A stretch of 64,000 nt of DNA, taken from positions 15,578,437 to 15,642,436 of the forward strand of contig NC_088313.1 of the NCBI RefSeq assembly GCF_910592395.1. Direction: 5' to 3'. Numbering within the stretch: position 1 is the first letter of the stretch; the number at the start of each line of letters is the position of its first letter. Shown one piece after another: positions 45,149 through 56,472 of the stretch. The notes beneath the pieces are model-generated. The model was not told the DNA's origin, searched no databases, and saw only the letters and a program-made list of their open reading frames with translations. Position numbers and translations under genes: made by a program. Origin of the DNA: Lineus longissimus. Lineage: Eukaryota; Nemertea; Pilidiophora; Heteronemertea; Lineidae.

Positions 45149-45209
45149 ATGGAGGGGAAGGTGCTGGATGTTCCTCTCTTTATTGCATGTTACGTTATTC
45201 TTGCAACCG
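45149..45209 (+). CDS. Proposed signal-peptide exon of the two-module cysteine-rich gene
   Basis: ATG at 45149 opens MEGKVLDVPLFIACYVILAT and ends in phase 1 at a donor (CCG|GTAGGT). Joined to the phase-1 acceptor at 56473, the split codon G|CC gives Ala and a continuous sequence ATALGLVGSC, making a normal signal peptide (hydrophobic core VPLFIACYVILATALGLV) in front of the first cysteine. The implied intron is 11.3 kb, so the link is inference. The exact phase match and the need for a secretory leader support it. Confidence 0.5.
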
Positions 45210-48200
45210 GTAGGTGACTGGGTTTTTTTGTGACACATATATATAGCATATTTTTGCCTCCACATGTAAGCCATTAACTTCAATGCTTGCACTGAAAATG
45301 ATAATGTAGATATCCTTCAAAAATGGATTTCGCTGCAAAACGTTAAGTGCCTATTAATAATAGAGTCGCTCATCATAGATTTCTGCAAGTGCAAGTATGA
45401 AAAAGTGAATGATGCACATATTTCTAATGAATAATGCAAAGCATGAGATTGTCTGGCAATTACATGGAGCTTAGTATATATCACGCTATAGTTAATTGCA
45501 ATAGTAATCATTGCCCGGCAACTGTGCGTTTTTACCTTATTGCGTGAGGCAAAATTTCCCCATCAAACAATCCGAAATTGCTATTCCCGTACATGTACAT
45601 GTATCTAGATTTTGAAATCATTTCAATATTTCAAGAAATGTGCTTCTGATAGTGGTGAAGATATATAAACCACATTCGACATGGTTATCCGACCTGAGAA
45701 AGCAGCTGCAATGTTGACTTCATTCTGGAGTCGATTCGCGGAAGCAATTTACCAGAACATGGCGGCAAAAACCGTGACAAGTGAAAACAACCATAACTTG
45801 TTTTAACAAATCCCGTACCTTTGTTTTTAAGTTGCCATTGTTTGCAATCTTACACCGCTTATGTTTGTAAACATATGTACCTTGGTACCTGTGTTTTCCC
45901 ATGAGAATACTGTCTCTGGTATCATCATCATTCACATGCTTCATGTTCCACAAGGGTAAATGCTTGCTTGAATCTCTAAAAGTGGTAGATAAAGTTCGCA
46001 GTTGGCGAAGTGAACTTTTGGCTCTGCGGCAACTTCAGGTACAGTTTACGTGAACATGATGACGGATGAGCAAATAGTTCGGATAATGTAGCTCTTTCCT
46101 GCCCCTGTCCCTCGGCATGTGTGAGCTTACTAAATGTAAAAAAGGCTTAAGCCCGTGAAGCGTCTTGTCGAGATTTCGAATTTCTGGGCGAGTAAGACTG
46201 AGAGCCAAGTTCTTTGATACAATTTACCTCAGCTTCACCACAAAGCTAAGTTGTCCTCAAAACGATAGCTCATGAACCAATCAAAACAGTATAAAGCAGC
46301 TTTTGAGGTCCCTGATCAGCCCTATTGATTTGGATATCTATCGGTTTACGAACGGTTCCGGAAACAACCGAAGCACAATCGGATATCATGAGGACTGCCA
46401 CAAAAGTGGAGTGCTAAAACAAAGTACATGTACATGTAATCGTTCTTATGCTCTTTACATGTATACGTTACCTTTCCGTTCTGTTATTCTTTCTGGAGTA
46501 TCAAATTCATACTTTGGGAACAACTATGTTGATAATATGGCCTTATAATGTCTTACATTGTCTTTCAAATGGATTAATGGAACATGACGAGGATTCGACA
46601 TTGATCGATTGGTTATGAATCTGATAAGTTACGCGTATGGATATCAGTGCGTACATGTGTTTTGTTTTTTTGTTGGGTCCGTGTTGGTCCCTGAAGTGAT
46701 TTTTAGAACTGGATTCTTACTTTAATATAGATGGCAGCCAAAAACACTGTCTTTGCTCCAACCAGCTACCCTGATGTTCTGACTCTGTATAATGGCGAAG
46801 CAGCCGTATCACGGACGCGGCAACGTAAAACGTGCGAACGCAAAACATCCTTCTTTTTGTAAAAACACATTTGAAACCGCATCAGGAGGTAAATAGAATG
46901 TTGCTCCAGTTTCACTGGTCCCTTTGCTGGGTAATTGATGAATTAATCATCTCAGCACGCGATGTTGGTTAACACCCCAGAATTAGCGTCGAATCTTTTC
47001 CCCGTCGCGTACGCTGCGTATAAAAAGCACCGCCACGTGCGGCAATCTGGGGTAAGATAGCACCTTCCCTCAATGAATCATCATTCATTGCCAGCTAAAC
47101 AGCAAAAGTGGCAAATTGCCGTCATTTCCATGCCTACAAATGGCACCATCGTTTATTGATGATGGCTTTTATTCCCGACTGAAGTGGCTTAAGATGCTGG
47201 ATGTTCTTTATAACATCTGGTAATTAGTGGAGAAGAAGTAACATTTTCTCTTGTTACTGGAGTGTTGATCATCGGGAACATAATGATTTAAAGCTCGGGT
47301 GACGGCTCCATCCCTCCTTGGCCGCCATTTGCGTTTGTCCGGCATCAAGTTGGCTTAAGACGAACCTATAATTAAGACACTCCAAACTCGGTTTGTGGGA
47401 ATGACTTTGGGACAAGCATGTTAAGTAGTAATCTATCATGTATATTACTTTCTTGCCAGCATTGTGAAACTTCTTTTCTCCAAGATTCTTACTTTAAATC
47501 ATTATATTTTTTCAGCAATCTTTTTTTTTAATCAGAAGAAAAACTGCTTTGCTGGATCCTCTTGAGAGAATTTAGAAATTTATTAAATAAATATGTAGGG
47601 AAAAGCTGCCCAATTGGTTAGTATTGTACTATTACAAATGCAGCAAAGCACGAAAAAATTATTTTCAAATCCATTTAACGCAACGCTCTACAGCATGCTC
47701 AAAGATATTTGGAAAACGTTTCTTGAAAACGCATCGTATGACTATAACAGAATATAATTCTTCTTATTCTCAACCACACGCTTGCAGATTTCATTAACGC
47801 CTGGCCATGGGTTGCAATATAGTGTGACCTCATCGTTTACTACAATAGTTTTCATTTGCATCAAATGAACATCAAGTTTCGTTAAGAATTCACATCATAT
47901 GGCATTGCTATTGGGGCTTGGTAATATGTGAATGAATAACCTAATTCGCGCCTCATTCATTTACCGCCAGCTTTATGATCGTAAAGCGTTCATCTATAGC
48001 TGGCGGCGGCGGGGGGGGGGGGGGGGGGGGGGTTGGTGCTTCCAATATGCAATATACAAAACATACAGGCTACCGGTGCAATGTATTGTGTTCTAAGCAT
48101 GAAGCAACCATAGAGGCTTTTTTCTTCGCTTTCTTGAAATAATAGGTAGTTTGACACACCATCCTGGTACAAAAATATGTGAAATGCCTCGCGACGTGAA

Positions 48201-51200
48201 AAAACGTCAGAAATGCTGCTGCGCTTTCCCTCCAACACCGCAAACACCATTCCTGGAGAACATGCACCACATGCGCCGAGCGAAACAGAAGGCTACAAAT
48301 TGCAATGTCATCCAGCCTTCCTTCAACACAGGTTTATTAATGGTCCTCACAATTGTAACATGCTAAATTAACTGATTTACATCCCAGCGCAAGCAACACT
48401 AGAGCAGTTGAGTTTATTTTGAAAAATCGATTACTAATCAGGTGAATCGCAGGTAATATCAATTTAATGAGCGATATTTTAATGATTGAGCGCAGTGACT
48501 TGGGTTCACCAGCATCTGAAGGTTCCCCTTCAGCATTCCGAGCCCTGTTTGATAATCTCGCACAATATTTTAGGAGTGTCCATGCAGTTTACGTGATTCT
48601 TTCCACTGTATTTTGGATTCCGTTGAGCACGATATCGACCCGATGTTGTCGGAGCTGTCACGAATGTCACCATGCTATTCTGCTAAGGTGACTCACTCGG
48701 GAATAGCAGCCGAGCGACAAATTGACGTCCTGTTGCCCAAAGATAATGCTAAGCCGCTATAATCACCTTTTGAAATGATTCAGTCTTAATACGCTTCAGT
48801 AAGCCGCCTGGGGCTGTACCTTCACTTATATTAAATCATAAGGGCAATGTCAGCGGAATAACCAAACTTAACCTGGAGATGGAGAGGTGTTTTTTAACCC
48901 ATTGAAGGTGTAACTACTTCTTGAGTACGTTGTCACCAAATGGATTGGATGTGGTGGGGCGACATTGAATAAATGTACATGCAATGCACTTGTAAGTACA
49001 AACGTTTGACGTCAAAGTGACATTTCATTTCAAATTTGCGAAGATAATGGTCATCATCGATCATCGGGAAACACCCAGAAACGGAAATCCTCAAGCTCTG
49101 CTCAGGATCTGTTTTTTCTGAGGAAGATATTGGTGATGCATGTACTGGGTTTCCCGTACTGCATCTTTTGAGGGTTAATGGATCGTTAAGTGGACAGCAA
49201 ATGAAGATGAAATTAATGAGACGGTTGTTCCTCACGCGAGCCTCTGTTGGCTGTTAGCTCTTCGATTATTCATACCGGCTATAAAATATTCACCGGCTAA
49301 ACAGCAAGGTGGTTGTCTTAGCTAACTAGCGTTACCGCGTTAACTAGACTTGGCATTGGCGAGAAATCACTCTCGAAGATAATGGTGCGCGCATCTTCAT
49401 GGTTTTTTGCAGAGGAAACTTGAGAACGTCGTTACGGTAAATAAAACATGTTTAACAGTGAACGTTGAGGCCTTTTTAGATCCGCCCGTCACGTGACTGA
49501 TATTTGGACAGACTTGCGGCAGGTTTGCCACCAATTATCAATGTTGTAGATATGCGCATTTTCCTGCACACGCGTTGTAAACTAAAAATACATTGTAGAT
49601 CCTACAAAAACGTGCTCAAAAGCTATTTTAATGCTGTTGTTTTATTAATCAAGTTTGACTTTTATTTAATTAATGTTTTTCTAAAACTAATTGAAATTAT
49701 TGACTAATCATTATCATTTCTAAATAAGATTCAAAACTTATTAGGCCTATACGAGTTCTTACAATTGACTCAAATGGTTTGAACATGGATGTTTTTAAAT
49801 GTGTAAAATGAAAATTATCCAGGGTCGCAGATACTGTCTTGAAACAGGTAACTATCAGTCGGTTACTGTAATTTATTTGTTCGTGACTGGAGGCTATGGC
49901 AGTGCACTTAACTCGGGAACACTGAACTTTGAATTATCAGCATTTACATTTTCAAGGTCCTGAAATGACTGGAAGCGTTGATTTGACATTGATGTCTCAA
50001 TATCAAATAATAACCACCGGTAGTCTTTCCCTCAATGTATGATGTGATCAGCCCACAAAGGTGCCACGGGATATATTGAGTCTTTCGGCGGAAAAAATCT
50101 TGAGAAGCTGTCGGTAAAAAATTGTGGGGATGAGAAAACACGGAGTTAATTTTTTTTTAAATGACGGCAATCAAATTGTCAGTGTACATGTAATTGCAGT
50201 GCACATGTTATTGAAGTAAGCGCTGGTTCCTTTTCCTTTGGTGATGCTTAATGGAACTCATCATGCATACAATTTCGGTCTGAAACCATTTCAGAATCTG
50301 ACATGTCACACCAAGGACGAAGTCATAGATTGATAAAGTTGCTATTCACAAGAGAGGCATTACAATGAAAGGCAAATCGGTCTACTCTGACCTTGGGTAC
50401 ACACCCATGGGAGAGAGTTGTCATCATCTCAAGCGAAGTGTTACCAAAGCTATGGTAATCTGACAAGGAGTGGCTACATGAGATATCAAGAGGACCTGGC
50501 ACACCAGTCCTACAAATTAAGTGCTCACAAGCTAAGAAACTGTGATATACGTTACACGGCCCGCCAAATATCGTCATCGTCATAACACTTCATTTGACAT
50601 GCTTGGTAGTGCACGTGCCGCCACAATCAAACAACTTGCTAACGTTTGACCACCACAACAGCAAAGCGTTGTCGATTTCAAATATTTCCCCGGTCACCTG
50701 CATGTATTCTGGCTGGCTCCCGGGCTAGCCTTAATACTTGGCAGCACAGGGTCCCATATGTCATTGACGCATGCACCGGTTATTAAACATGTTCGTTAAA
50801 GAGAATCGATAAGTCAACCGTTTCATCGCATGGTCAACGATAAAAAGAGATGAAAATCTCTGTTATTGCTCATGGTATAACTGGTGCGAGATTTTTGCCT
50901 TTGGTGAACCAAGTATGTGCATGAGGATGAATGTCATCAACGTTAAATAACCTTTGAGATGCAATATTGACGACGAGACGATAAGCCACATGCGTTTATT
51001 AACCACGAGTCATGAAGTCCCCTGTACCTTCGAGGACGAAAATGTCATCGTGATGAAAAGATTATTATAAGCAAGGTATTACTGTTGGATCCAAAAACTT
51101 TCATCAGCTTTGTTTAATAGAATCTAAAGGTTTCCATGCAGAGTTGGAAAACCTGATGACGTCAGCAACATCGATGATCAGGCACATTGGTTTCCCAGCC

Positions 51201-51218
51201 GTTGCAACTGTACTCATT
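45210..51218. other. Proposed intron 1, first part
   Basis: No coding exon was recognised. It contains a run of 22 Gs at 48011-48032 next to a GGC run, and several AT-rich tracts. If the proposed first exon is wrong, this is intergenic. Confidence 0.4.
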
Positions 51219-51462
51219 TGAAGTACAGCATGCGACTAGACTCGTTTTGAAGTACAGCAACTAGACTCATCCAAAGTACAATAACTAGACTCATTTGAAG
51301 TACAGCAACTGGACTAGTTTGAAGAACAGCAACTAGACTCATTTGAAGTACAGCAACTAGACTCATTTGAAGTACAGCAACTAGACTCATTTGAAGTACA
51401 GCAACTAGACTCATTTGAAGTACAGCAACTGGACTCATTTGAAGAACAGCAACTGGACTCAT
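51219..51462. repeat. 24-bp minisatellite
   Basis: About ten tandem copies of GACTCATTTGAAGTACAGCA followed by ACTA, with variants (GAAGAACAGC, AACTGGACT). Because 24 is a multiple of three, one minus-strand frame (51214-51507) stays open and reads as an LQMSLVAV octapeptide repeat. This is most likely a by-product of the repeat and not a gene. Confidence 0.93.
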
Positions 51463-54400
51463 GAATGCATGTATTCTCTGAAGCAACGTTCTGGTTTCTC
51501 TTGCCATGGTTAGAAAACTTTGCTCCCGCTCGAACTTAATGTCCTCTCTTTGGCTGAAGTCATTAACCGGGCGAGTCAGAACTGGCCATTGATGACTTGC
51601 TACGTGTCATGATTGTGTGGACTCGATTGATGGTGACATTTCTCGGGATGACAACTACACGTGAAGAGGTCATGACTAAGTCCATCCGTAGGGCTTATGT
51701 ATACGTTGGTAGTAAAGGGGACTGTATAGATAATTATGATATAAACTATTCCTTGTACAAGCGATACTAGTAGGGATAGTGGTCTACGATGGCGGAAACA
51801 CTTGCATGTATTTGTAACTTCGTATTACTTCATCTTGCCCACGTCGACTCCATAGGCAAGATTCAGTACACATAAAGACTATAGCGACGTATGAGGTTGA
51901 ATCTGCACCATCCTTCTTCTTATGTAATGTATTTATCACCTCAAATGGGTACTCATATCATTCTATTTACACCAACAACAAATGTTGATGCTGCAAATAG
52001 CCAGTAATTAAAAAACGGTAACTTCTTTTACATTGATTAGGCAGTTTGCCTTTGCTAATGTTGCAGAATATACCCGTTGGCCAAAAGAAAACTGTACCGT
52101 GAACCACACGGAATTTTAATCTCGAATACCTCAAGAACTGTTAGTTCTAATGACGTGTCTTTGAAGTTTGATACATTAATTGTCATGGATGTTGACTGGT
52201 GGTGCAGATTGCAGTGTCAAGTCATAGCAAAAAAGAGTTTTTCCTCGACAGCAAATATAAAATTGACTGGCTATAATCTCTACTCTGTGAAAAATGCATC
52301 GATATACATGTATCAAAGAGACAAAAACATTATTAGCTCATTCGACGTCATGGAAGTACATGTACATGTAGTCACTTTGGTGAGGGACCGAAAAGAGCAA
52401 CATTTTTAAGGAATTGTAATTTTCAAGACGAGATAACAGTTTTGCTCTCACAGATTGAGCTTTAGGTTACGAAGATAATACTTTCAGTATTAGTACTAAT
52501 ATCAATATTTTATTGCTTTGCCTCACAACTATTGTACTATCAGTCTGAATAATATTTGCGCGAGTGTAGAGCATGCCGCTACCACCCGTAAAGGGCAAAT
52601 TATGCATATTCTTAAATCGATATCCAGGTTTGAGAATAGAGGGTGTCATGCTTTATTTAATAATATTTTATGTGGATAGATTCAATGTCAATAAGGTTTT
52701 GCTCTATTCGTTCTATTCTTTTTAACAGGATCTGTGGAGGTTAGATAAGCTAAAGAATTTCTTGAAAACGCATAGTGATGAAATTAATAGTACGGTACTC
52801 TTAGGAATTTCAATCATTAACTCTAAGCAGTAAAACGTTCAGAGATATTTACGTTTTTAGCAGAATGAATATGGCCTTTACTTGCATATGACAAATCTGA
52901 ATAAGGTCAACGCTTCTAGTAGCCTGACCTTTAACAGCTTAAAGGATGGAAGACTCCTTCATTTGTGTAGAAAGTGTAATTGTCATGCCGAAGAAAAAAG
53001 AAACTCTCAGTCTTTAAATTGCATATATAGAACACGTACGCACTCCAAGCATCCAACTTCCGTATACTTCTTGCATCGTACTGTCATGACGACAACAATT
53101 GGACTTATGAATACATAATATCAAAGTTTGTGACATGAATTTCTCTACATATATGTTACTGCTTGTCGGTCAGTCTAGGAATATATATCGCCGGCATAAA
53201 TAAATGTGTCTATTTTCTGTTTTCGAAAACCGTCAGCATCCGATAGGGAAGGGTTAACCCCTAATCTGTTTCTTGCGTGCACGCACTTTCTGTGACAATA
53301 CTTGATTGAGTAATTATGTCCGGACCGGAAGTCATCGTACGCCTGGCATGATGGGTAATGCTGCAGCGATTTGGAGGCTATTAGTCTCTGGGGACGAGGT
53401 GACGTGCACAAATTAATCTTGTGTTTTCTCTTTTGTTTAAATGAATGAGAATGGCTCCATTTGTCTTGACTAGGTCCGTAAGTTCATTAGCAGCCTGGAA
53501 GTGACGGGCTGAGTCAACCTGAAAGACAGCTGCATGGCTTGGGGAGGGGGGTGGGAATGGGGGGGGGGGGGAAGCGTAGTCAGGGTTTTAAGGGGGGCAG
53601 GTTTCGCAACCATTACGCCACTGTAGTCCTCATTCATTCAATCTTCAGTCGAAATCATTAACGCGACACTCGCAAATCGACTTCCATACTAAGAAGCAGT
53701 ACAGAGAAACGGCATGCTGAGGAAAAGGGTCGATTGCTGTTGACCATCAGTGCCAGGAAAGTCTGCCTTTAAAACGGTGAAGGTTACTCGTACAACAAAT
53801 AACGCCACACCCATATGTGAGTTTGCATAAATGAATTCCTTGGGGGCTGCATGGGTACGTATTGTTGCAAAACAATGCATAACATTAAGTGATCTAGTAC
53901 TTGATGCTAAATACAGTTCAAGGCAAAAGCGTGGGATGCGAAAATCTATAGCATTCTGGAAATATCTGCAAAATGCATAAAGCACATTCCAATAAAAGTA
54001 AAAAAGTCTTCAAATGCACTTTCTGTGCCAACACAAATAATCGATATTGATAATGATAGCTTTTCCCAAGCATCGCAAAAATGGGCGCCGTTATACGGCT
54101 TCTTGAATGCAATGGAAACGCTGTGTATGGTGACCAAACTTAAATCCAGTGTCTGATTTGGTTTCAATATTTTTAATCAAAACTTGAACTTCTTCATTTT
54201 CCGCCTTGTGAATTTCTTGAAGGATGCGTCATTTTTTCTGACCGGAGTAATTGTATCGTCACAACGTTCACTCGAGTGGCCAAGTCAGAGGTGTTGAATC
54301 TTCCCCACATTTAGGAAGCAAGGAAAACTGTTAAACAAAATATGTACCTACTTCTGACACTCTGAGCATACATCAATAATAACAAAAAATATATGTGTTG

Positions 54401-54728
54401 ATTTTAGTTACTCGTCCCCCCCCCCCCTACATTCCCATGGAAGCAATGCCTGCGGTACATGTACACGTCTAACATGCTTTATTGTATTTCCTTTGGTTTT
54501 CTATTGTATTTTACCAAAACCTGGGACGAGGTTGTCTCAATCACTTAACGTTATGCATGCACTCAAGGCCGAGTAGTAAGAACATTGTATGCCATATTAG
54601 AAAAAGTGTCAAATACATCGGCAAATCGATAGTCATTGATTACAGTAGATAATCCATCCGGTGTTAGCAGATGATAAAGGTGGAGAGCAGGTCATGCAGT
54701 CTATTGTCGATTTCCAGGGCGGGGTAGG
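51463..54728. other. Proposed intron 1, middle part
   Basis: No gene was recognised. It holds a run of 13 Gs at 53559-53571, a run of 12 Cs at 54416-54427, and a 110-codon plus-strand frame (52077-52409) without recognisable domains or splice sites. Confidence 0.4.
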
Positions 54729-55119
54729 TTGGTTGGTGCTTTGCAGGGTCCGTATCGATGGCAGAGGTAGCTGGTTGGTGCTTGCAGAGCCCGTATCGAT
54801 GGCGGAGGGAGCTGGGTTAGTGCTTGCAGAGCCCGTATCGATGGCGGAGGGAGCTGGGTTGGTGCTTGCAGATCCCGTATCGATGGCGGAGGGAGCTTGG
54901 TTGGTGCTTGCAGAGCTGGTTTCGATGGCGGAAGTAGCTGGGTGGGTGCTTGTAGAGCCGGCCCGTATCGATGGCGAAGGGAACTGGGTGGGTGCTTGCA
55001 GTGCCCGTATCAATGTTGGAGGGAGCTTGGTTGGTGCTTGCTTGCGCAAGCCCCCTGCCGATGGCAGAATGGGCTAAATTAGTGCTTGCAGAGCCCGTAT
55101 CGATGGCGGGCTCTGCAAG
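54729..55119. repeat. 42-bp minisatellite, open on both strands
   Basis: About nine tandem copies of a 42-bp unit built on TTGGTGCTTGCAGAGCCCGT then ATCGATGGCGGAGGGAGCTGGG. The central copies are nearly identical and the outer ones diverged, one with a 4-bp insertion and one rearranged. The period is 14 codons. Both strands therefore carry a 138-codon frame: GLVLAEPVSMAEGA repeats on plus and ASTNPAPSAIDTGS repeats on minus. The last unit closes with an inverted copy (CTTGCAGAGCCCG and CGGGCTCTGCAAG, 55086-55119) that forms a hairpin. No start context, splice site or homology supports translation. Confidence 0.93.
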
Positions 55120-56472
55120 TCAGAATTCAGTACCAGAATTTGAATTTTTCCATTTTATTTGCAATTCGACAGTGGTAAGACAGAGAGTAATACCTATTTG
55201 TGGCAGGAGATGGTCCCGTTACTATAGAAACCTAGTCATTATCTGTTTTTATATTTTGAGTGGGCGAGATATATTCCTGATTATCGTACAAACGGCTGTA
55301 TAGTAAACACCTCAAATGCCTTTCGACGCCTGGAGCAAATTGATATTGAAAAAGATGTACGGTTCGATATATTTTTCACAACTTCACAAGTAAAGTGCTA
55401 AATATAGTTTCTGCTTATTGAGCATGCGAGGGCTTATCCACAATAGTTTACTTAATCAGGGATGACACTCTCAAGGAATAAAAAGCCATGTGCACAGGCT
55501 TCTTGGGGCGGATCGGCACTTTTGAGTGTCTGATTGGCCGATGACGAATGGTGCTTACCTGTTTGTCCACATCCTAAACGCTAAAAGTACTTCTAATGAC
55601 AATAAGCCGTTGTGGACACGTACGATGTCATTCCAAGAACATCCCGTGCTACTTGACCTTCTACGCTAAGTTAATATAATTTGAAATCAGGGGACCTGGC
55701 AAATATGGATTTTACTCTGTCGCTTCCACGAATGTCGTCAAGTGCAATTTATAAATAGAGCAATACTCGTCCAGTACAGGCGTTCTGTGGTTGGGGAAGG
55801 GAAGGGAAATTGCTGGTTAAGATATCAAATAAATGTCATGACTTTTATCATTTTATGCCTTTATGTAACAGAGCGGAAAGTACAGTCATAGTCAAGTACG
55901 ACATCATTCTCGGCCTTGGTCCGGATATCGACGAACTCACCCGAGAATGGGCGAAGATGACATCAAATATGTGTTTCATATTTCAAAGCTGGAAATCCTC
56001 CTCTATTTTTCGCCAACCGCCACACCCTAGTTTGTCAGTGACCCTTTGTAAAAAATCGTTCCAATCTCTAGCCGGCAATGTATCAGATTACCAGGCGATC
56101 GTTTGATTATCGATACCATATGCTATCTTTATGGCAAGACAAACCCCACAAACTAGCCTTTGCAAATGAAACCTTTACCTTGTCAAGAAATTTTCATAGG
56201 TTTGAAACACACACAAAATTGTCTTCGTGCAGTTATTGAATTCCAAGTTGATCTGCGTGTATGAAGCGTTGATTTAAAAGTTTAGTCGTTCAAACTGTTC
56301 GCCGCCAGGTCATTTCCATCCTGGCATAACCACTGAGTGCTTTTCAGACAATCCGCCTGTCGATATTTTTTATATGACATACAGGAGTAAAAAAAGCCTG
56401 ATCTCAGGATCTATCATTGTTTATTTGGAACATCCATTATCATCTGACTGGGTTCTTGTTCTTCTTTTTTAG
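55120..56472. other. Proposed intron 1, last part
   Basis: No coding exon with matching phase was found closer to 56473 than the candidate at 45149. A 98-codon plus-strand frame (55810-56106) has unfamiliar content and no phase-1 donor. Confidence 0.4.
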
